The position numbers were made by a program, and so were the translations under genes. DNA of 54,816 bases, from positions 1-54,816 of the forward strand of contig JACQUD010000032.1 of NCBI GenBank assembly GCA_016210485.1, read 5' to 3'. The DNA is from Chloroflexota bacterium. GTDB taxonomy: Bacteria > Chloroflexota > Dehalococcoidia > JACQUD01. Every line of letters starts with the position of its first letter. Position 1 is the first letter of the stretch. Positions 18,334-27,658 of the stretch are shown here, in pieces. Under the pieces are notes generated by a model. The model ran no database searches, was not told the DNA's origin, and worked only from the letters and a program-made list of their open reading frames with translations.

Positions 18334-19245
18334 TTAGAGCCAGTCGATCTTTCTGAAAATGATGATGCCGAGCCCGACAAGCACGACCTGGAACAAAATA
18401 ACCGCCGGGTAGGCCCACGCGAACTTCAACTCTGGCATATCTCTGAAGTTCATGCCGAAGTGGCTAGCTATCAGCGTGGGTATCATAAGGATGACAGTGA
18501 TGGCGGTGAGCTTCTTCATCACATCGGTCAGCTTCTCAATTCTCAGGTTGAGTTGGGTGGACATCTGTAGCTCCCGGTTCCGCGCCATCTCCCGAAGCGC
18601 GTCCAGCCGCCGACGGATGCGGCCCCCAAGGCTTTCGCCCTCGGCTGTGAGGACGCTATAGTCAAAGGAGATGAACTCGGCGTCCACCTGCTTTATTCCC
18701 CTCTCCTGGAGCTTGAGCAGCAGGTCACTGAACTCCTCCAATCGATCATCCAAGCGCTCCAGCTCCAGGGAGAGTTCCCTGTGTTGCTGAGGGTCGAAGC
18801 TCTGCTCCATCTCCCTGGCCTGGCTGATGATGGTCTCGAACTTGGCCCGATAGCTATCCAGCACCTTGTGAAGGGTCAGAAAGGTAAGGACGGTGCTCAG
18901 GCCATAGGGTCGGGCCAGCAGAGCCCGGAAGGGTTCGAAGGCATCGGCCTCGGGAGGTTCCCTGGAAAAGAGGAAGGCCTTTTGCTCGGTCAGGAAGAGC
19001 AGGTTGTCCGGGTTGCCGTTCTCCTCCTTGACGTTGAGGATCAGGTGCTGGGCCGAGCGTTCCAAAAAGTTACTTTGCAAGTTTATGACGGACTCGAAGT
19101 CAAAAACAATCCCCGTCTCCGCTTCCACAGCTTGGGAAAAGGCTGGCAGGTCATCGAACAGTTGAAGGCTCCCTCTTTGCAGAAAAGCCTTGATGGAGCT
19201 ATCGCCAGCAGGTGGGTAGCGCCGGGTTACATGGATATGACTCAC
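18334..19245 (-). CDS. corA: CorA-family divalent metal ion transporter
   Basis: The 303-residue protein (GTG start, GGGAG upstream) has a large cytoplasmic N-terminal domain ending in a long charged helix, then two C-terminal transmembrane helices. The pore signature GMN is at residues 264-266 (HFGMNF), which marks CorA magnesium/cobalt channels. The exit sequence is short and basic. It lies downstream of a crotonase, separated by 157 bases, and probably has its own promoter. Confidence 0.92.
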   Translation of the reverse strand: MSHIHVTRRYPPAGDSSIKAFLQRGSLQLFDDLPAFSQAVEAETGIVFDFESVINLQSNFLERSAQHLILNVKEENGNPDNLLFLTEQKAFLFSREPPEADAFEPFRALLARPYGLSTVLTFLTLHKVLDSYRAKFETIISQAREMEQSFDPQQHRELSLELERLDDRLEEFSDLLLKLQERGIKQVDAEFISFDYSVLTAEGESLGGRIRRRLDALREMARNRELQMSTQLNLRIEKLTDVMKKLTAITVILMIPTLIASHFGMNFRDMPELKFAWAYPAVILFQVVLVGLGIIIFRKIDWL

Positions 19246-19402
19246 AGCAATCTCCCAACATAGCTGCTTCCATTATATACTTCCTCACTAAAAGAGTCCG
19301 CCGAGCCAAATTAGGCATAGCTAGAGAAATAGAGCCAAAAGCGGCTCAGCTTTTCTTCCTAATGATCAGGGCTCCTTTCAAGACAGGGAATCAGGGAAAG
19401 CG

Positions 19403-20197
19403 TCACCGACCTTGAAAGATGGGGGGGCGTTTCTGAAAGAGGGCCCGCACCCCTTCAGCGTGATCCCGAGTCTGAAAGAGGCCTTGGATAGCCAGGGCCT
19501 CCGCCTCCACTTGTGAGGGGAGATCAGCGTAGAGGCCTTGATGCATGAGGCGCTTGATGATGGGAAGGGACAGGGGTGGCCCGGCAGCGATAGTGCGAGC
19601 CAGCTCGTAGGTGGCGGCATGGAGCCTGTCGTTAGGCACCACCGAGTTCACTAGCCCGATGCGTTCCGCCTCCCGGGCATCCCAGCTCCGGCCAGTGAGG
19701 GTCAGTTCTAATGCCCGGGACAGCCCGATTAGGCGGGGAAGGATGTAAGTAGAGCCACATTCTGAGCTGAGCCCAAGGCGGAGATGCCCGGTGCCGAATC
19801 TGGTATCCTCGGCGGCGATGCGCAGATCGCAGTTCAGGGCGATGCTGAAGCCCAGGCCCATGACAGCGCCGTGAAGAGAGGCAATAACGGGCTGAGGCAT
19901 GCCCCGCAAGATAAAAGGCACGCGCCGGCGAAAGTCAGGATGGAACACCCCAGCCTCACCCCTCTCTCGGGCCTCCACTAGGGCCATGAAGCCATCCAGG
20001 TCGCCCCCGGAGCAGAAAGCCTTCCCTGCCCCCCCCACCACTACCACCCTTACCTCCGAGTCGTGGCCCAGGGTCTCCATAGCCTCCATAAATTCGTGGC
20101 CCATGGCCTCGTGGACGGCGTTGAGCTTATCGGGCCGGTTCAAGGTAAGGGTAGCTATCCCAGCCTCTTTCTCCATCAGGATATACTCGTATTTCAA
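19403..20197 (-). CDS. Crotonase-fold protein lacking both catalytic glutamates
   Basis: The 264-residue protein (TTG start with AAGGAGG five to six bases upstream) has the crotonase fold with AFCSGGDLDGF and SLHGAVMGLGFSIALNCDLRIA. The two hydratase acids are replaced: Ser118 and His138 (FGTGHLRLG). It therefore cannot use the classical Glu-Glu hydration mechanism. Isomerase, hydrolase or polyketide-type activities are possible. It follows the VWA/AAA genes on the same strand after a 279-base gap. Confidence 0.84.
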   Translation of the reverse strand: MKYEYILMEKEAGIATLTLNRPDKLNAVHEAMGHEFMEAMETLGHDSEVRVVVVGGAGKAFCSGGDLDGFMALVEARERGEAGVFHPDFRRRVPFILRGMPQPVIASLHGAVMGLGFSIALNCDLRIAAEDTRFGTGHLRLGLSSECGSTYILPRLIGLSRALELTLTGRSWDAREAERIGLVNSVVPNDRLHAATYELARTIAAGPPLSLPIIKRLMHQGLYADLPSQVEAEALAIQGLFQTRDHAEGVRALFQKRPPIFQGR

Positions 20198-20311
20198 AGC
20201 AGCCTCCTTTTTTAACCTACTTTGGGCTCAAGCTTATTTAGCCGACCAAGAACTGGACGTTTAATTAACGGCTCTTGAAGAGCGTGTCCGATCCTTCATA
20301 TTGGGGCATTC

Positions 20312-20476
20312 TCACAATACAGATGGGTTCAGAATAGTAATATCTCTTTGAGCATGTAAAGTTCTCAGCGCAAGGACCTCTCTCGGTTCCCCATTATAGG
20401 CTACTACCAACTTCTTATCAATCCAGGCTTTGCTTTTGCCCACACTTGTTAGAAAGAGGGCCCTAACGAACCACAT
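20312..20476 (-). CDS. Possible 54-residue ORF directly after the VWA gene
   Basis: The ATG immediately follows the TGA of the VWA protein gene on the same strand, and the frame stays open for 54 codons. The product has a hydrophobic start, then a mixed charged segment with the look of a folded domain (KAWIDKKLVVAYNGE) and no low complexity. No family is recognised and only a weak AGG lies upstream. It could be a real translationally coupled small protein or a decayed gene remnant. Confidence 0.3.
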   Translation of the reverse strand: MWFVRALFLTSVGKSKAWIDKKLVVAYNGEPREVLALRTLHAQRDITILNPSVL

Positions 20477-23400
20477 TCAAGTGGTCAGCCTGCGATAGAG
20501 AGCGGGCAAGCGCTTGGGCAGAGTATGGATGTCGTCCACAATCTCGTAGCCCATATCGCTACACATGGTCTTCAGATAGTCGTGCCCCGCTCGGTCCACG
20601 GTGAGACAGAAGGGGACAATACCTTTCCTTCGGGCCTCCACCAGGGCCATGCGGGTGTCATGGACGGCATAGTCTTTCTCCACTCCATCCCGGCTGTAGC
20701 CGTGGTCCTGAGGGCGACCATCGCTGAGAAGGAAGAGAATCTTGGTCTTAGCTTCCTGGACATCCAGCTTGGCGGTGGCATGGCGGATAGCGGGGCCCAT
20801 GCGAGTGGCCTGGAGGGGAGCGATTTTATCCAAGCGGCGTTTCACCTGCTCAGAGAAAGGCTCCCCCAGGTCCTTGATTATATAGAATTCTACATTCTCC
20901 CGGCTGTAGCCGGAGAAGCCATATATGCTGTAGGTATCTCCAATAGTCTCCAGGGCCTGGATGAACAGGACGGCGCTTTCCTTCTCCACATCGATGATGC
21001 GCTTGTCGATGGGCCGGCTCCCCGGGAGGGCGTGGTAGAGCGGGGGCTCGGCCCGGGATAGCCATTGGCTGGAGTAGATATCCATCTCACTCACAGCCTC
21101 AGCGGTAGAGGCGCTCATATCCAGTAGGAAGGCCACAGCCACATCCCGCTCTATCTTGTTGCGCCGCCAATATATCTTTTCGGAAGGGGTCTGGCCAGCG
21201 CGCCGGTCCACCATGGCCTCGATGACTGCGTCCAACTCATATTCCTCCCCATCAGGCAGCTTCTTCATCTTCCGCTGAAACTCAGGGTTTATGAGTTCAA
21301 ATTGTTTCTTCACCTGGATGGCCAGATGGTGATATTCCCTCAACGTCCTCTCGAAGAAATCCGCCGAGCCCTCCTCCATGACCTTCTGCTCCACCCGGCA
21401 CCATCGAGGCTTGAAATCGCCGGCCCGGAAGTCCCACTCGTCATATAGGAAGCTCAGGACATCGTCGCGTTCCAGGGATTCCTGGCTGGGATCCAGCCCA
21501 TTCCGCTTTTGGGAGCTGGAGGCTCTCTCGCGGCGAGCGGCCTCTTTCACCAAATTGGAGATTAGCTGATCCCGAGGACGTTCCAGGTCTTTATCCTTTA
21601 ACTGGGGCTCGGTGCTATTATCCATAGCCTCCTGAAGAGCCGGCGCTGATATTTGTGTTCGCTCCCGTTCCAGGCGGCTCAGGATCTGCACCAACTCCGG
21701 CTTGAGCTCTCCCCGGAATTCCACCGTTTGGGGCGGCGTGAATTCCAGGGCATGCGCTTCCCTGTCCAAAGGCGGTTCAGCAGGATTCTGGTCCCCCATA
21801 TCCTCCAGGGTTTCGGCATCCAGCAAGGCATCCAGGTCCATGTCTTGCCATGCCTCCGAGGGCGCGACTATGTTGGGTATGGAGACCAGCAGTCGATAGA
21901 GGCGGATGGTGGCCTCGGCAGAGTCCTCCACAGTAGCGCCTGGAGACCTGGATTGGGCCTGGAGATGGACGGCTCGTTTCATAATGGACTGGAGTCCGTT
22001 GGACACCGCCAGGCCTCGGGTCTGACCCAGGCTTATCCTGACCAGATTCTCCAGGATCGCCTCTCTGAGAGGAAGGGTGATGATATCGGGGCGGGCCTCC
22101 AAGGAGTCCCTCTGGATACCTTCGTATAGAGGCTTTATCCCTTTGTATTCCTCCTTGACCTGATGATCGATGCGGCTATCCTCCACCACGGTAAAGGTTT
22201 CGGAGGCCAACTTGCGTTCTGGGAAAAAGTTAAAGAAGCGCTGGAAATCGGTGATAGACTTCTCCCCCGCGGCCTCCTTGGGCTCCAGGCTTGGGCGAAG
22301 GTCGGGGAAATGGTGGGCAGGTCGATCGAAGCTGAAGTCGAAGGTGCCCAGCTCGATATGGCCAGTCTGATGGGTGGCCGCCACCTTGGCCCAGCGGAAG
22401 TTCTCATCCTTATGAGGATATCTGTTGATTACGGGCGGCAGGAAAATGGCGTTACCTTCTGTGGTAGGACTGTCGGGAGAGGCCCAGCCCAGGTTCTTCT
22501 CGGTGAGCTTCATAGTGGGCAGAATGAGGATGGAGCGCCCAGTGAGGGCACAGCAATACATCTGGAGCACATCGGAGACTCGACTCAGCTCCATGCTGGA
22601 GGCCAGGCGCTCTATGACCTCCAGGGAGCGTCTGGCCTCCAGGCGGAAGTAGTCCACGCCTGCCTCCGGGCTATCCCTCAGCAGGATCTGCCCCTCTCGA
22701 AGCCAGGGCTCCAGATCACTAGAGCGAACGCGCGCCAGCACCGCCGGGCAGTTCTTGAGAAACTCCAGGCCAGCCAGAGGGGAGTCCACCACCAGCTCTT
22801 CCGCCAAGGACAGAAGCTTGGGGTGAAGTGCCCAGTCCAGGGTGCCCAGGGAGCGTGCTCCCTCATGGAAGAATAAGAAGGGGATAGATTCCTGAGCCCC
22901 AGACTGGGCGACCAGGGCCACTAGGGACAGGAAGTGGCGCCGCTCGTCGCGACAGATGCGATTTAAGGCCTTGGGGGCAACCTCGAAGCAGAGTTTGGCA
23001 TCTCGAGGGGTGATCTCCGCCAGGAGGCAAGCCAGTTCGTAGAGGGCATCTCTATCCCCCTTCTCCAGCTCGGCCAGGACGCCGGGGGCCAGATTCAGAG
23101 CCTCCAGGGCCAAGTCATAGGATCGGTTGGCCAGGCGGTCCAAAAAGAGGGATAGCTTCTTCATCTCGTCTAAACTGACCTGAATCAAAAGCTGGGGGCT
23201 TAAATCAAAGAGGCGACAGGCCAGGGAACTGGAGCGCCAGGTACCTTTGTAGAGGGACCGCCCCAGGAGAGCCCAATCGACAAGGCGGTCAGGCGAGAGA
23301 TGGTGTAGGGTCTCGGCGCTAGCACGAAAGAAGGCGCAGGCCAAAGCCGAGGACTCCTGGGCCAGGGCCTTGCCTCCCTGAGTCCAGGGAGACAAGTGAG

Positions 23401-23632
23401 AGAAATCCAGCTGGCGCAGTACCACCAGGGTAGCTCGGAAGTATTCCACCGTAGCCTCCCAGGAGCGGAAGGAGTGCTCGGCCAGCGCGATGCCTTCCTT
23501 TCCCCAAAGGTAAAAGTCTGCGCTGCTCAGCCGGCGCTGCACCGCCGGGGCTGTGCTGCGGAACTCCTGGAGGACAGCCGGGGGGAACTTCTGAAGGCCC
23601 GCTTCTATATTTTCAATGCTGTCATAAAGCAT
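20477..23632 (-). CDS. CbbO/NorD-like VWA protein, unusually long (1051 residues)
   Basis: CbbO and NorD work with a MoxR-type ATPase to activate a metalloenzyme (Rubisco or nitric oxide reductase). Residues about 1-350 form helical repeats of a HEAT-like or TPR-like kind. The middle domain carries HQTGH (421-425) and EDSRID (484-489), which resembles a gluzincin zinc site with Gln in place of the catalytic Glu. A charged linker (about 650-720) leads to a C-terminal VWA domain with the MIDAS residues D838, S840, S842, a Thr near 943 and LSDG at 969-972. Family members are usually 600-800 residues, so the N-terminal repeats are extra. The gene lies 36 bases after its ATPase partner. No Rubisco or NO reductase gene is in the window, so the client is unknown. 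Confidence 0.82.
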   Translation of the reverse strand: MLYDSIENIEAGLQKFPPAVLQEFRSTAPAVQRRLSSADFYLWGKEGIALAEHSFRSWEATVEYFRATLVVLRQLDFSHLSPWTQGGKALAQESSALACAFFRASAETLHHLSPDRLVDWALLGRSLYKGTWRSSSLACRLFDLSPQLLIQVSLDEMKKLSLFLDRLANRSYDLALEALNLAPGVLAELEKGDRDALYELACLLAEITPRDAKLCFEVAPKALNRICRDERRHFLSLVALVAQSGAQESIPFLFFHEGARSLGTLDWALHPKLLSLAEELVVDSPLAGLEFLKNCPAVLARVRSSDLEPWLREGQILLRDSPEAGVDYFRLEARRSLEVIERLASSMELSRVSDVLQMYCCALTGRSILILPTMKLTEKNLGWASPDSPTTEGNAIFLPPVINRYPHKDENFRWAKVAATHQTGHIELGTFDFSFDRPAHHFPDLRPSLEPKEAAGEKSITDFQRFFNFFPERKLASETFTVVEDSRIDHQVKEEYKGIKPLYEGIQRDSLEARPDIITLPLREAILENLVRISLGQTRGLAVSNGLQSIMKRAVHLQAQSRSPGATVEDSAEATIRLYRLLVSIPNIVAPSEAWQDMDLDALLDAETLEDMGDQNPAEPPLDREAHALEFTPPQTVEFRGELKPELVQILSRLERERTQISAPALQEAMDNSTEPQLKDKDLERPRDQLISNLVKEAARRERASSSQKRNGLDPSQESLERDDVLSFLYDEWDFRAGDFKPRWCRVEQKVMEEGSADFFERTLREYHHLAIQVKKQFELINPEFQRKMKKLPDGEEYELDAVIEAMVDRRAGQTPSEKIYWRRNKIERDVAVAFLLDMSASTAEAVSEMDIYSSQWLSRAEPPLYHALPGSRPIDKRIIDVEKESAVLFIQALETIGDTYSIYGFSGYSRENVEFYIIKDLGEPFSEQVKRRLDKIAPLQATRMGPAIRHATAKLDVQEAKTKILFLLSDGRPQDHGYSRDGVEKDYAVHDTRMALVEARRKGIVPFCLTVDRAGHDYLKTMCSDMGYEIVDDIHTLPKRLPALYRRLTT

Positions 23633-23668
23633 GGGACGCCTCGACCAATCGGAGGACTCGGCCTTCTT

Positions 23669-24565
23669 TTAGGGAAAGATAGCGGAGACAACTTCCTCCA
23701 CGCTTTTCTGAACCTCTGAGTCGTCGGTGAGAGCCCAGACCACAGCCACCTCGCAGGCCCTCCTGGGAGCTATGCCTTGCCGGATGAGCTCGCCGGCGTA
23801 GATGAGGAGGCGGGTGCTCACCCCTTCCTGGAGGCCATGTTCCTTGAGATGGCGCACCTTCTCCCCCAGCTTGGCTAGCTCCATGGCAGTGGCCTCATCC
23901 ACTCCGCTCTCATGCTGGATGATAGCCTTCTCCACATCCCGGGGAGGGTAGCCGAACTCCATAGCGATGAAGCGCTGCCGGGTAGAGTGCTTGAGGTCCT
24001 TCAGAGCGCTCTGGTAGCCGGGGTTATAAGAGATAACCAGAAGGAAACCGTCGCTGGCCTCCAGAACCTGTCCTTTCTTCTCTACTGGCAGGATGCGACG
24101 GTGGTCGGTAAGGGGATGGATGAGGACAGTAGTATCTTTACGGGCCTCTACGATTTCGTCTAAGTAGCAGATGGCCCCTGCCTTGACCGCCCGGGTCAAG
24201 GGGCCATCTATCCACCGGGTGGACTCCCCCTCCAGGAGGTAGCGCCCTACCAGGTCCGAGGCAGTGAGATCCTCGTGGCAGGCCACGGTGACCAGGGGCA
24301 GGCCCTGATGCTCTGACCCCTTATCCTTGCCCTTGATGACAGTGAGGGGCCTCCCGAGCTTCCATGCCATGTATTGAACAAAGCGGGTCTTGCCGCACCC
24401 GGTGGGCCCTTTGAGGAGGACCGGGATCTTCTGAGTGTAGGCCGCGGTGAAGATCTCTTCCTCGTCGTGCACTGGGATATAGAAAGGCTCCTCCACCGAG
24501 GCATATTCCTCGATCATGTGTTCCTTGTATAAGGTTCTAATCCCTTCCGCACACATTGCTATCAC
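23669..24565 (-). CDS. MoxR/CbbQ/NorQ-type AAA+ ATPase
   Basis: The 298-residue protein has Walker A GPTGCGKT (about residue 55), pore region [15 protein letters not shown], Walker B AICYLDEI, sensor ISYNPGY and the C-terminal helical lid with [12 protein letters not shown]. This matches CbbQ/NirQ/NorQ, which use ATP and a VWA partner to remodel target enzymes. The GTG at 24565 overlaps the coaE stop as GTGA, suggesting coupled translation; an ATG at 24556 is an alternative start. The VWA partner follows directly. Confidence 0.9.
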   Translation of the reverse strand: MIAMCAEGIRTLYKEHMIEEYASVEEPFYIPVHDEEEIFTAAYTQKIPVLLKGPTGCGKTRFVQYMAWKLGRPLTVIKGKDKGSEHQGLPLVTVACHEDLTASDLVGRYLLEGESTRWIDGPLTRAVKAGAICYLDEIVEARKDTTVLIHPLTDHRRILPVEKKGQVLEASDGFLLVISYNPGYQSALKDLKHSTRQRFIAMEFGYPPRDVEKAIIQHESGVDEATAMELAKLGEKVRHLKEHGLQEGVSTRLLIYAGELIRQGIAPRRACEVAVVWALTDDSEVQKSVEEVVSAIFP

Positions 24566-25215
24566 CGCCTATTTTTTCGAGGAGAGGGGGCCAGGCTCAG
24601 AGCTTTAGGGGTCCCTGGATGGTCTGCGTCAAGCCTCTGCCACGGCTCGTCAACCCTTGCCCTGACCTCCTCCAGGGAGCAATCAGTATTGATCACCACA
24701 TCGGCATATCGGATTCGCTCTTCGTTGGAGACCTGGGAGCGGAGGCGCGCCCTGGCCTGTTCCTCAGTGAAGCCTCCCCGGAAACGAACTCGCTGAAGCA
24801 CCGCCTCTTCAGAGGCCACCACAACCCATATTTGATTCACCATCTCCCACCACGGGATATCCAAAAGAACTGCTGCCTCAACCACGGCCACCCGAGTCCC
24901 CTTTTGGCGCAGGTCCACCAACCTGTCCATTATGGCCTGGAATATGCGAGGATACATGATCTCATTGAGCTTCTTCAGGGCCTCAGGGTTGCTGAAGACA
25001 ATAGCCCCCAGTTTTTTGCGATCGACCTCGCCGCTCTCTTGCAAAATGTCGCTGCCCCAGGTAGCCACCACCTCTTCCCAAGCGGGCATGCCAGGCACGT
25101 AAACCTGGTGCCCCACTTTGTCGGCATCGATGATGACTGCCCCTTTCTCCTGAAGCATCTGGCTGACAGTCGTCTTGCCGGAAAGAATACCCCCAGTAAG
25201 ACCAATAACTATCAC
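24562..25215 (-). CDS. coaE: Dephospho-CoA kinase
   Basis: CoaE phosphorylates dephospho-CoA at the 3'-hydroxyl, the last step of coenzyme A synthesis. The 217-residue product (GTG start after AGAGG) has an N-terminal P-loop, here GGILSGKTT instead of the common GGIGSGKS, the DADKVGHQV substrate segment, [14 protein letters not shown] and the [22 protein letters not shown] lid region. The tail is about 15 residues longer than usual. It leads the operon with the AAA+ and VWA genes, overlapping the first by four bases. Confidence 0.94.
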   Translation of the reverse strand: MIVIGLTGGILSGKTTVSQMLQEKGAVIIDADKVGHQVYVPGMPAWEEVVATWGSDILQESGEVDRKKLGAIVFSNPEALKKLNEIMYPRIFQAIMDRLVDLRQKGTRVAVVEAAVLLDIPWWEMVNQIWVVVASEEAVLQRVRFRGGFTEEQARARLRSQVSNEERIRYADVVINTDCSLEEVRARVDEPWQRLDADHPGTPKALSLAPSPRKNRR

Positions 25216-25242
25216 AATCCTCTGCCACCTGTTGATAGCTTC

Positions 25243-25272
25243 ATTCTAACAACTTGCTTCACAATACGTCAA
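25243..25272 (-). promoter_or_regulatory. Candidate promoter for coaE operon
   Basis: On the minus strand TTGACG and TAGAAT are spaced by 18 bases, ending 28 bases before the coaE start. It is divergent from the DUF4389 promoter. Confidence 0.5.
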
Positions 25273-25338
25273 GGCGTAGCGCTTGTTTGCTACATATGAA
25301 GCGGGCCCTGGACTATCTCTGGGGCGCTCGTAATCGAG

Positions 25339-25367
25339 TTGACAAAGGAATTGGGCAATGCTATACA
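25339..25367 (+). promoter_or_regulatory. Promoter of the DUF4389 gene
   Basis: TTGACA (25339-25344) and TATACA (25362-25367) are separated by 17 bases, a near-perfect housekeeping promoter, followed by a ribosome site GGAGGTG at 25386-25392. Confidence 0.75.
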
Positions 25368-25397
25368 AGTGTTGGCACTAGCTTCGGAGGTGCACTG

Positions 25398-26033
25398 ATG
25401 GCCCAACAACAAGAGGCTTATCCCGTCCAGTTCTCCGTTGACTACCCTGACCGGCCCCTCGACCGACTCTCTACCTTCTTTCGGCTTATTGCTATCATTC
25501 CTATCGCTATCATACTTATACTAGTGAGTTCAGGTTCCTTGAACACAAGAGCTGGGGACACAGAGGTAACAGGGGGACTTGTAGGGGGTGCGGTATTTCT
25601 CGCCCCTGTGCTTATGCTCCTCTTTCGTCACAAGTACCCCAAGTGGTGGTTCGACTGGAACCTGGGGCTCATGAAGTTCGGCGCGCGCGTAGCCGCCTAC
25701 CTTTTCCTTCTGAGAGATGAGTACCCCTCGACGGACGAAGAGCAAGCCGTCCATCTGGAGGTGCCGTATCCTGAGGTGAAGAGAGACCTGAGCCGCTGGC
25801 TTCCCTTGCTGAAGTGGCTGTTGGCCATACCGCACTACATCGTCCTGGCGGTGCTAATTGTCCTCACGATAGCAGCCGCCATTATTGCCTGGTTTAGCAT
25901 TCTCTTCAGCGGTCGTTATCCTCGGTCCCTCTTCAACTTTGTGGTGGGCACACTCCGTTGGACCAACAGGGTCACAGCCTACGCCTTTCTTTTAGCTACT
26001 GATAAATATCCACCATTTGGGCTCAACCCCTAG
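25398..26033 (+). CDS. DUF4389-family membrane protein
   Basis: The 211-residue protein starts at an ATG six bases after GGAGGTG. It opens with YPVQFSVDYPDRPLDRL, then has membrane spans at about 30-45, 58-75 and 140-170 and the family's paired SGRYPRSLFNFVVGTLRWTNRVTAYAFLLAT and KWWFDWNLGLMKFGARVAAYLFLL segments, which look like two copies of one motif. The function of DUF4389 is unknown. It has its own strong promoter. Confidence 0.8.
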   Translation: MAQQQEAYPVQFSVDYPDRPLDRLSTFFRLIAIIPIAIILILVSSGSLNTRAGDTEVTGGLVGGAVFLAPVLMLLFRHKYPKWWFDWNLGLMKFGARVAAYLFLLRDEYPSTDEEQAVHLEVPYPEVKRDLSRWLPLLKWLLAIPHYIVLAVLIVLTIAAAIIAWFSILFSGRYPRSLFNFVVGTLRWTNRVTAYAFLLATDKYPPFGLNP

Positions 26034-26060
26034 CTGAGCAAGGTCTAAACTTCGTATTCC

Positions 26061-26097
26061 AGGGGTTCGGGCGCGAATCCCCCGCGGGATGCCGGGG
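26061..26097 (+). promoter_or_regulatory. Two mutually exclusive hairpins between the DUF4389 and cyclodeaminase-family genes
   Basis: GGGGTTCG (26061-26068) can pair with CGAA-T-CCCC (26073-26081). Alternatively CCCCCG (26078-26083) pairs with CGGGGG (26092-26097). Both use the same C tract, as in attenuators. No uridine run follows either hairpin, so a simple intrinsic terminator is not evident. Confidence 0.35.
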
Positions 26098-26203
26098 GCT
26101 GGATGAGAACATTCCTTTGACACCAGAAAGGGGGAGCCTAGATTTGGTCGCTGGGGGGGACGACGAGGAGGAGGCATGATAAATCTCGAGAAGGAGGCAC
26201 GCC

Positions 26204-27316
26204 GTGCTCCTGCTTAACAACGAAGATGTGAAGAGGCTTCTGACCATGGAGGTAACCCTGGAGGCCCTGGAGGAAGCCTACCAGCAACTGGCCCGAGGCG
26301 AGGCCGTTTGCCGCCCTCGGATGGACATACAAATCCCCACCAAGGACCCCAACAAAGTTTATGTATGGGGGACTATGGATGGCGGGTCGAGTGTCTCCGG
26401 CTACTGCGCCATCAGAATGAAGTCCGACATCGTGTATGAGCAGGAATATGCGGGGGTCAGGACCCGTGAGAAGTACTGTGTAAAGCCGGGGCTTTTCTGT
26501 GGCCTAATTCTGCTCCTGGCGGTGGAGAACGGAGAGCCCCTGGCCCTCCTCAACGATGGCTACCTTCAACACATGCGCGTGGGGGGCGACGCCGGCATTG
26601 GCGTTAAATACATGGCCCGGGAGGACTCCAGGGTAATCGGGATGTTCGGCTCCGGAGGCATGGCTCGAACCTATGCCGAGGCCATCTGCCTGGTAAGGAA
26701 GATCGAAAGGATCCAGGTCTTCAGCCCCACCCAAGCCCACCGAGAGGAGTATTCCCGAGAGATGTCCCATAAGCTAGGCTTGGAGGTCGTCCCTGTAGAC
26801 CATCCGGAAGAGGTCTATGCCGGGGCTGACCTCATCGCTGGATGCACCGATTCCAACCTCCCGCTCATCCAGGGGAAATGGCTCCGACCAGGCATGCACA
26901 TCGTCTATGTGGGTGGAGGCCTGGACGAAGCGGGCCTGAGGAGGGTAGACGTATCTCTCAAGCTAGGCACCGCCCAGGCCCCAGCGGGACACCCGGAGCT
27001 CCGGCTGCCGGACCTATCCCTGGCTTATGTCGCCCTCCCCCAGAGCGAACCCAGGAGGCACCAGCGCTCCCTCCAGCAAAGTAGAGAGCGAAACCACGGG
27101 GTCATCGCCGAGGATAGAGTGGTCTATTTGGAGGATCTGCTGGCCGGCCGGGCCCAGGGAAGGAGATCCCCTCGGGACATCACATACTCCGCTCGGGGGA
27201 ATATCCAAGGAGCCCAGTTCTTCTCAGTGGCAGGGAAGGTCTATGAGCTAGCCAAAGCACAAGGTCTGGGCAGGGAGATCCCCACCGAGTGGTTTCTCCA
27301 GGATATAAGGGACTGA
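26204..27316 (+). CDS. Ornithine cyclodeaminase/mu-crystallin family protein
   Basis: The 370-residue protein starts at GTG with AAGGAGG seven bases upstream. It has the family's substrate domain and an NAD(P) Rossmann fold with GMFGSGGMARTYAEAI, the ADLIAGCTDSNLPL loop and the GMHIVYVGG strand. Relatives include ornithine cyclodeaminase, alanine dehydrogenases and imine reductases, and the exact substrate cannot be read from sequence. Around residues 285-330 there is a basic, poorly conserved insertion. No partner enzyme lies next to it; it follows the DUF4389 gene after 170 bases. Confidence 0.82.
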   Translation: MLLLNNEDVKRLLTMEVTLEALEEAYQQLARGEAVCRPRMDIQIPTKDPNKVYVWGTMDGGSSVSGYCAIRMKSDIVYEQEYAGVRTREKYCVKPGLFCGLILLLAVENGEPLALLNDGYLQHMRVGGDAGIGVKYMAREDSRVIGMFGSGGMARTYAEAICLVRKIERIQVFSPTQAHREEYSREMSHKLGLEVVPVDHPEEVYAGADLIAGCTDSNLPLIQGKWLRPGMHIVYVGGGLDEAGLRRVDVSLKLGTAQAPAGHPELRLPDLSLAYVALPQSEPRRHQRSLQQSRERNHGVIAEDRVVYLEDLLAGRAQGRRSPRDITYSARGNIQGAQFFSVAGKVYELAKAQGLGREIPTEWFLQDIRD

Positions 27317-27570
27317 ACCCCTCCCGGCGGGCGGGCTTGGCCCCAGGGCTCTCCTCCCCAACAAGAAAAACAGCGAGGGTGCCGAAAAGGAGAGTTAAGG
27401 CCTCCAAGTTAAAGGCCCGGTAGTAGCTCACGCTTACATCTTCGATGTCAGCCCGGCAGGTAAGTCCTCAGAGAAGACCTTAGGCGGATCGAGGCTAATA
27501 GTTCAAGGAATAGCCTCCAGAGCAGGGGAGAGGGGGAATAAAACGGTAGTAAAGGCTTGTCAGAAAAACC

Positions 27571-27599
27571 TTGAGGTATAGCCTCGGTTCTGCTATACT
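27571..27599 (+). promoter_or_regulatory. Candidate promoter for the second MFS gene
   Basis: TTGAGG and TATACT are spaced by 17 bases, ending 59 bases before the MFS start. The rest of the 342-base gap from 27317 shows no coding potential on the plus strand and no repeat I could identify. Confidence 0.6.
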
Positions 27600-27658
27600 A
27601 GGCTGGGTGGCCTAAGGGCCGCCCTTCTTGATGTCGGTGCCCTTGAGAAAAGCCACGC

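Noticed and set aside
19330-19370. AAAAGC/GCTTTT hairpin between the crotonase and corA as a terminator
   Set aside because: The stem is only six pairs and A/T-rich, with an alternative overlapping pairing. Too weak to call.
27180-27431. 83-codon minus-strand ORF with a hydrophobic segment
   Set aside because: It is mostly antisense to the cyclodeaminase-family gene, has no ribosome site, and its frame follows that gene's codon pattern.
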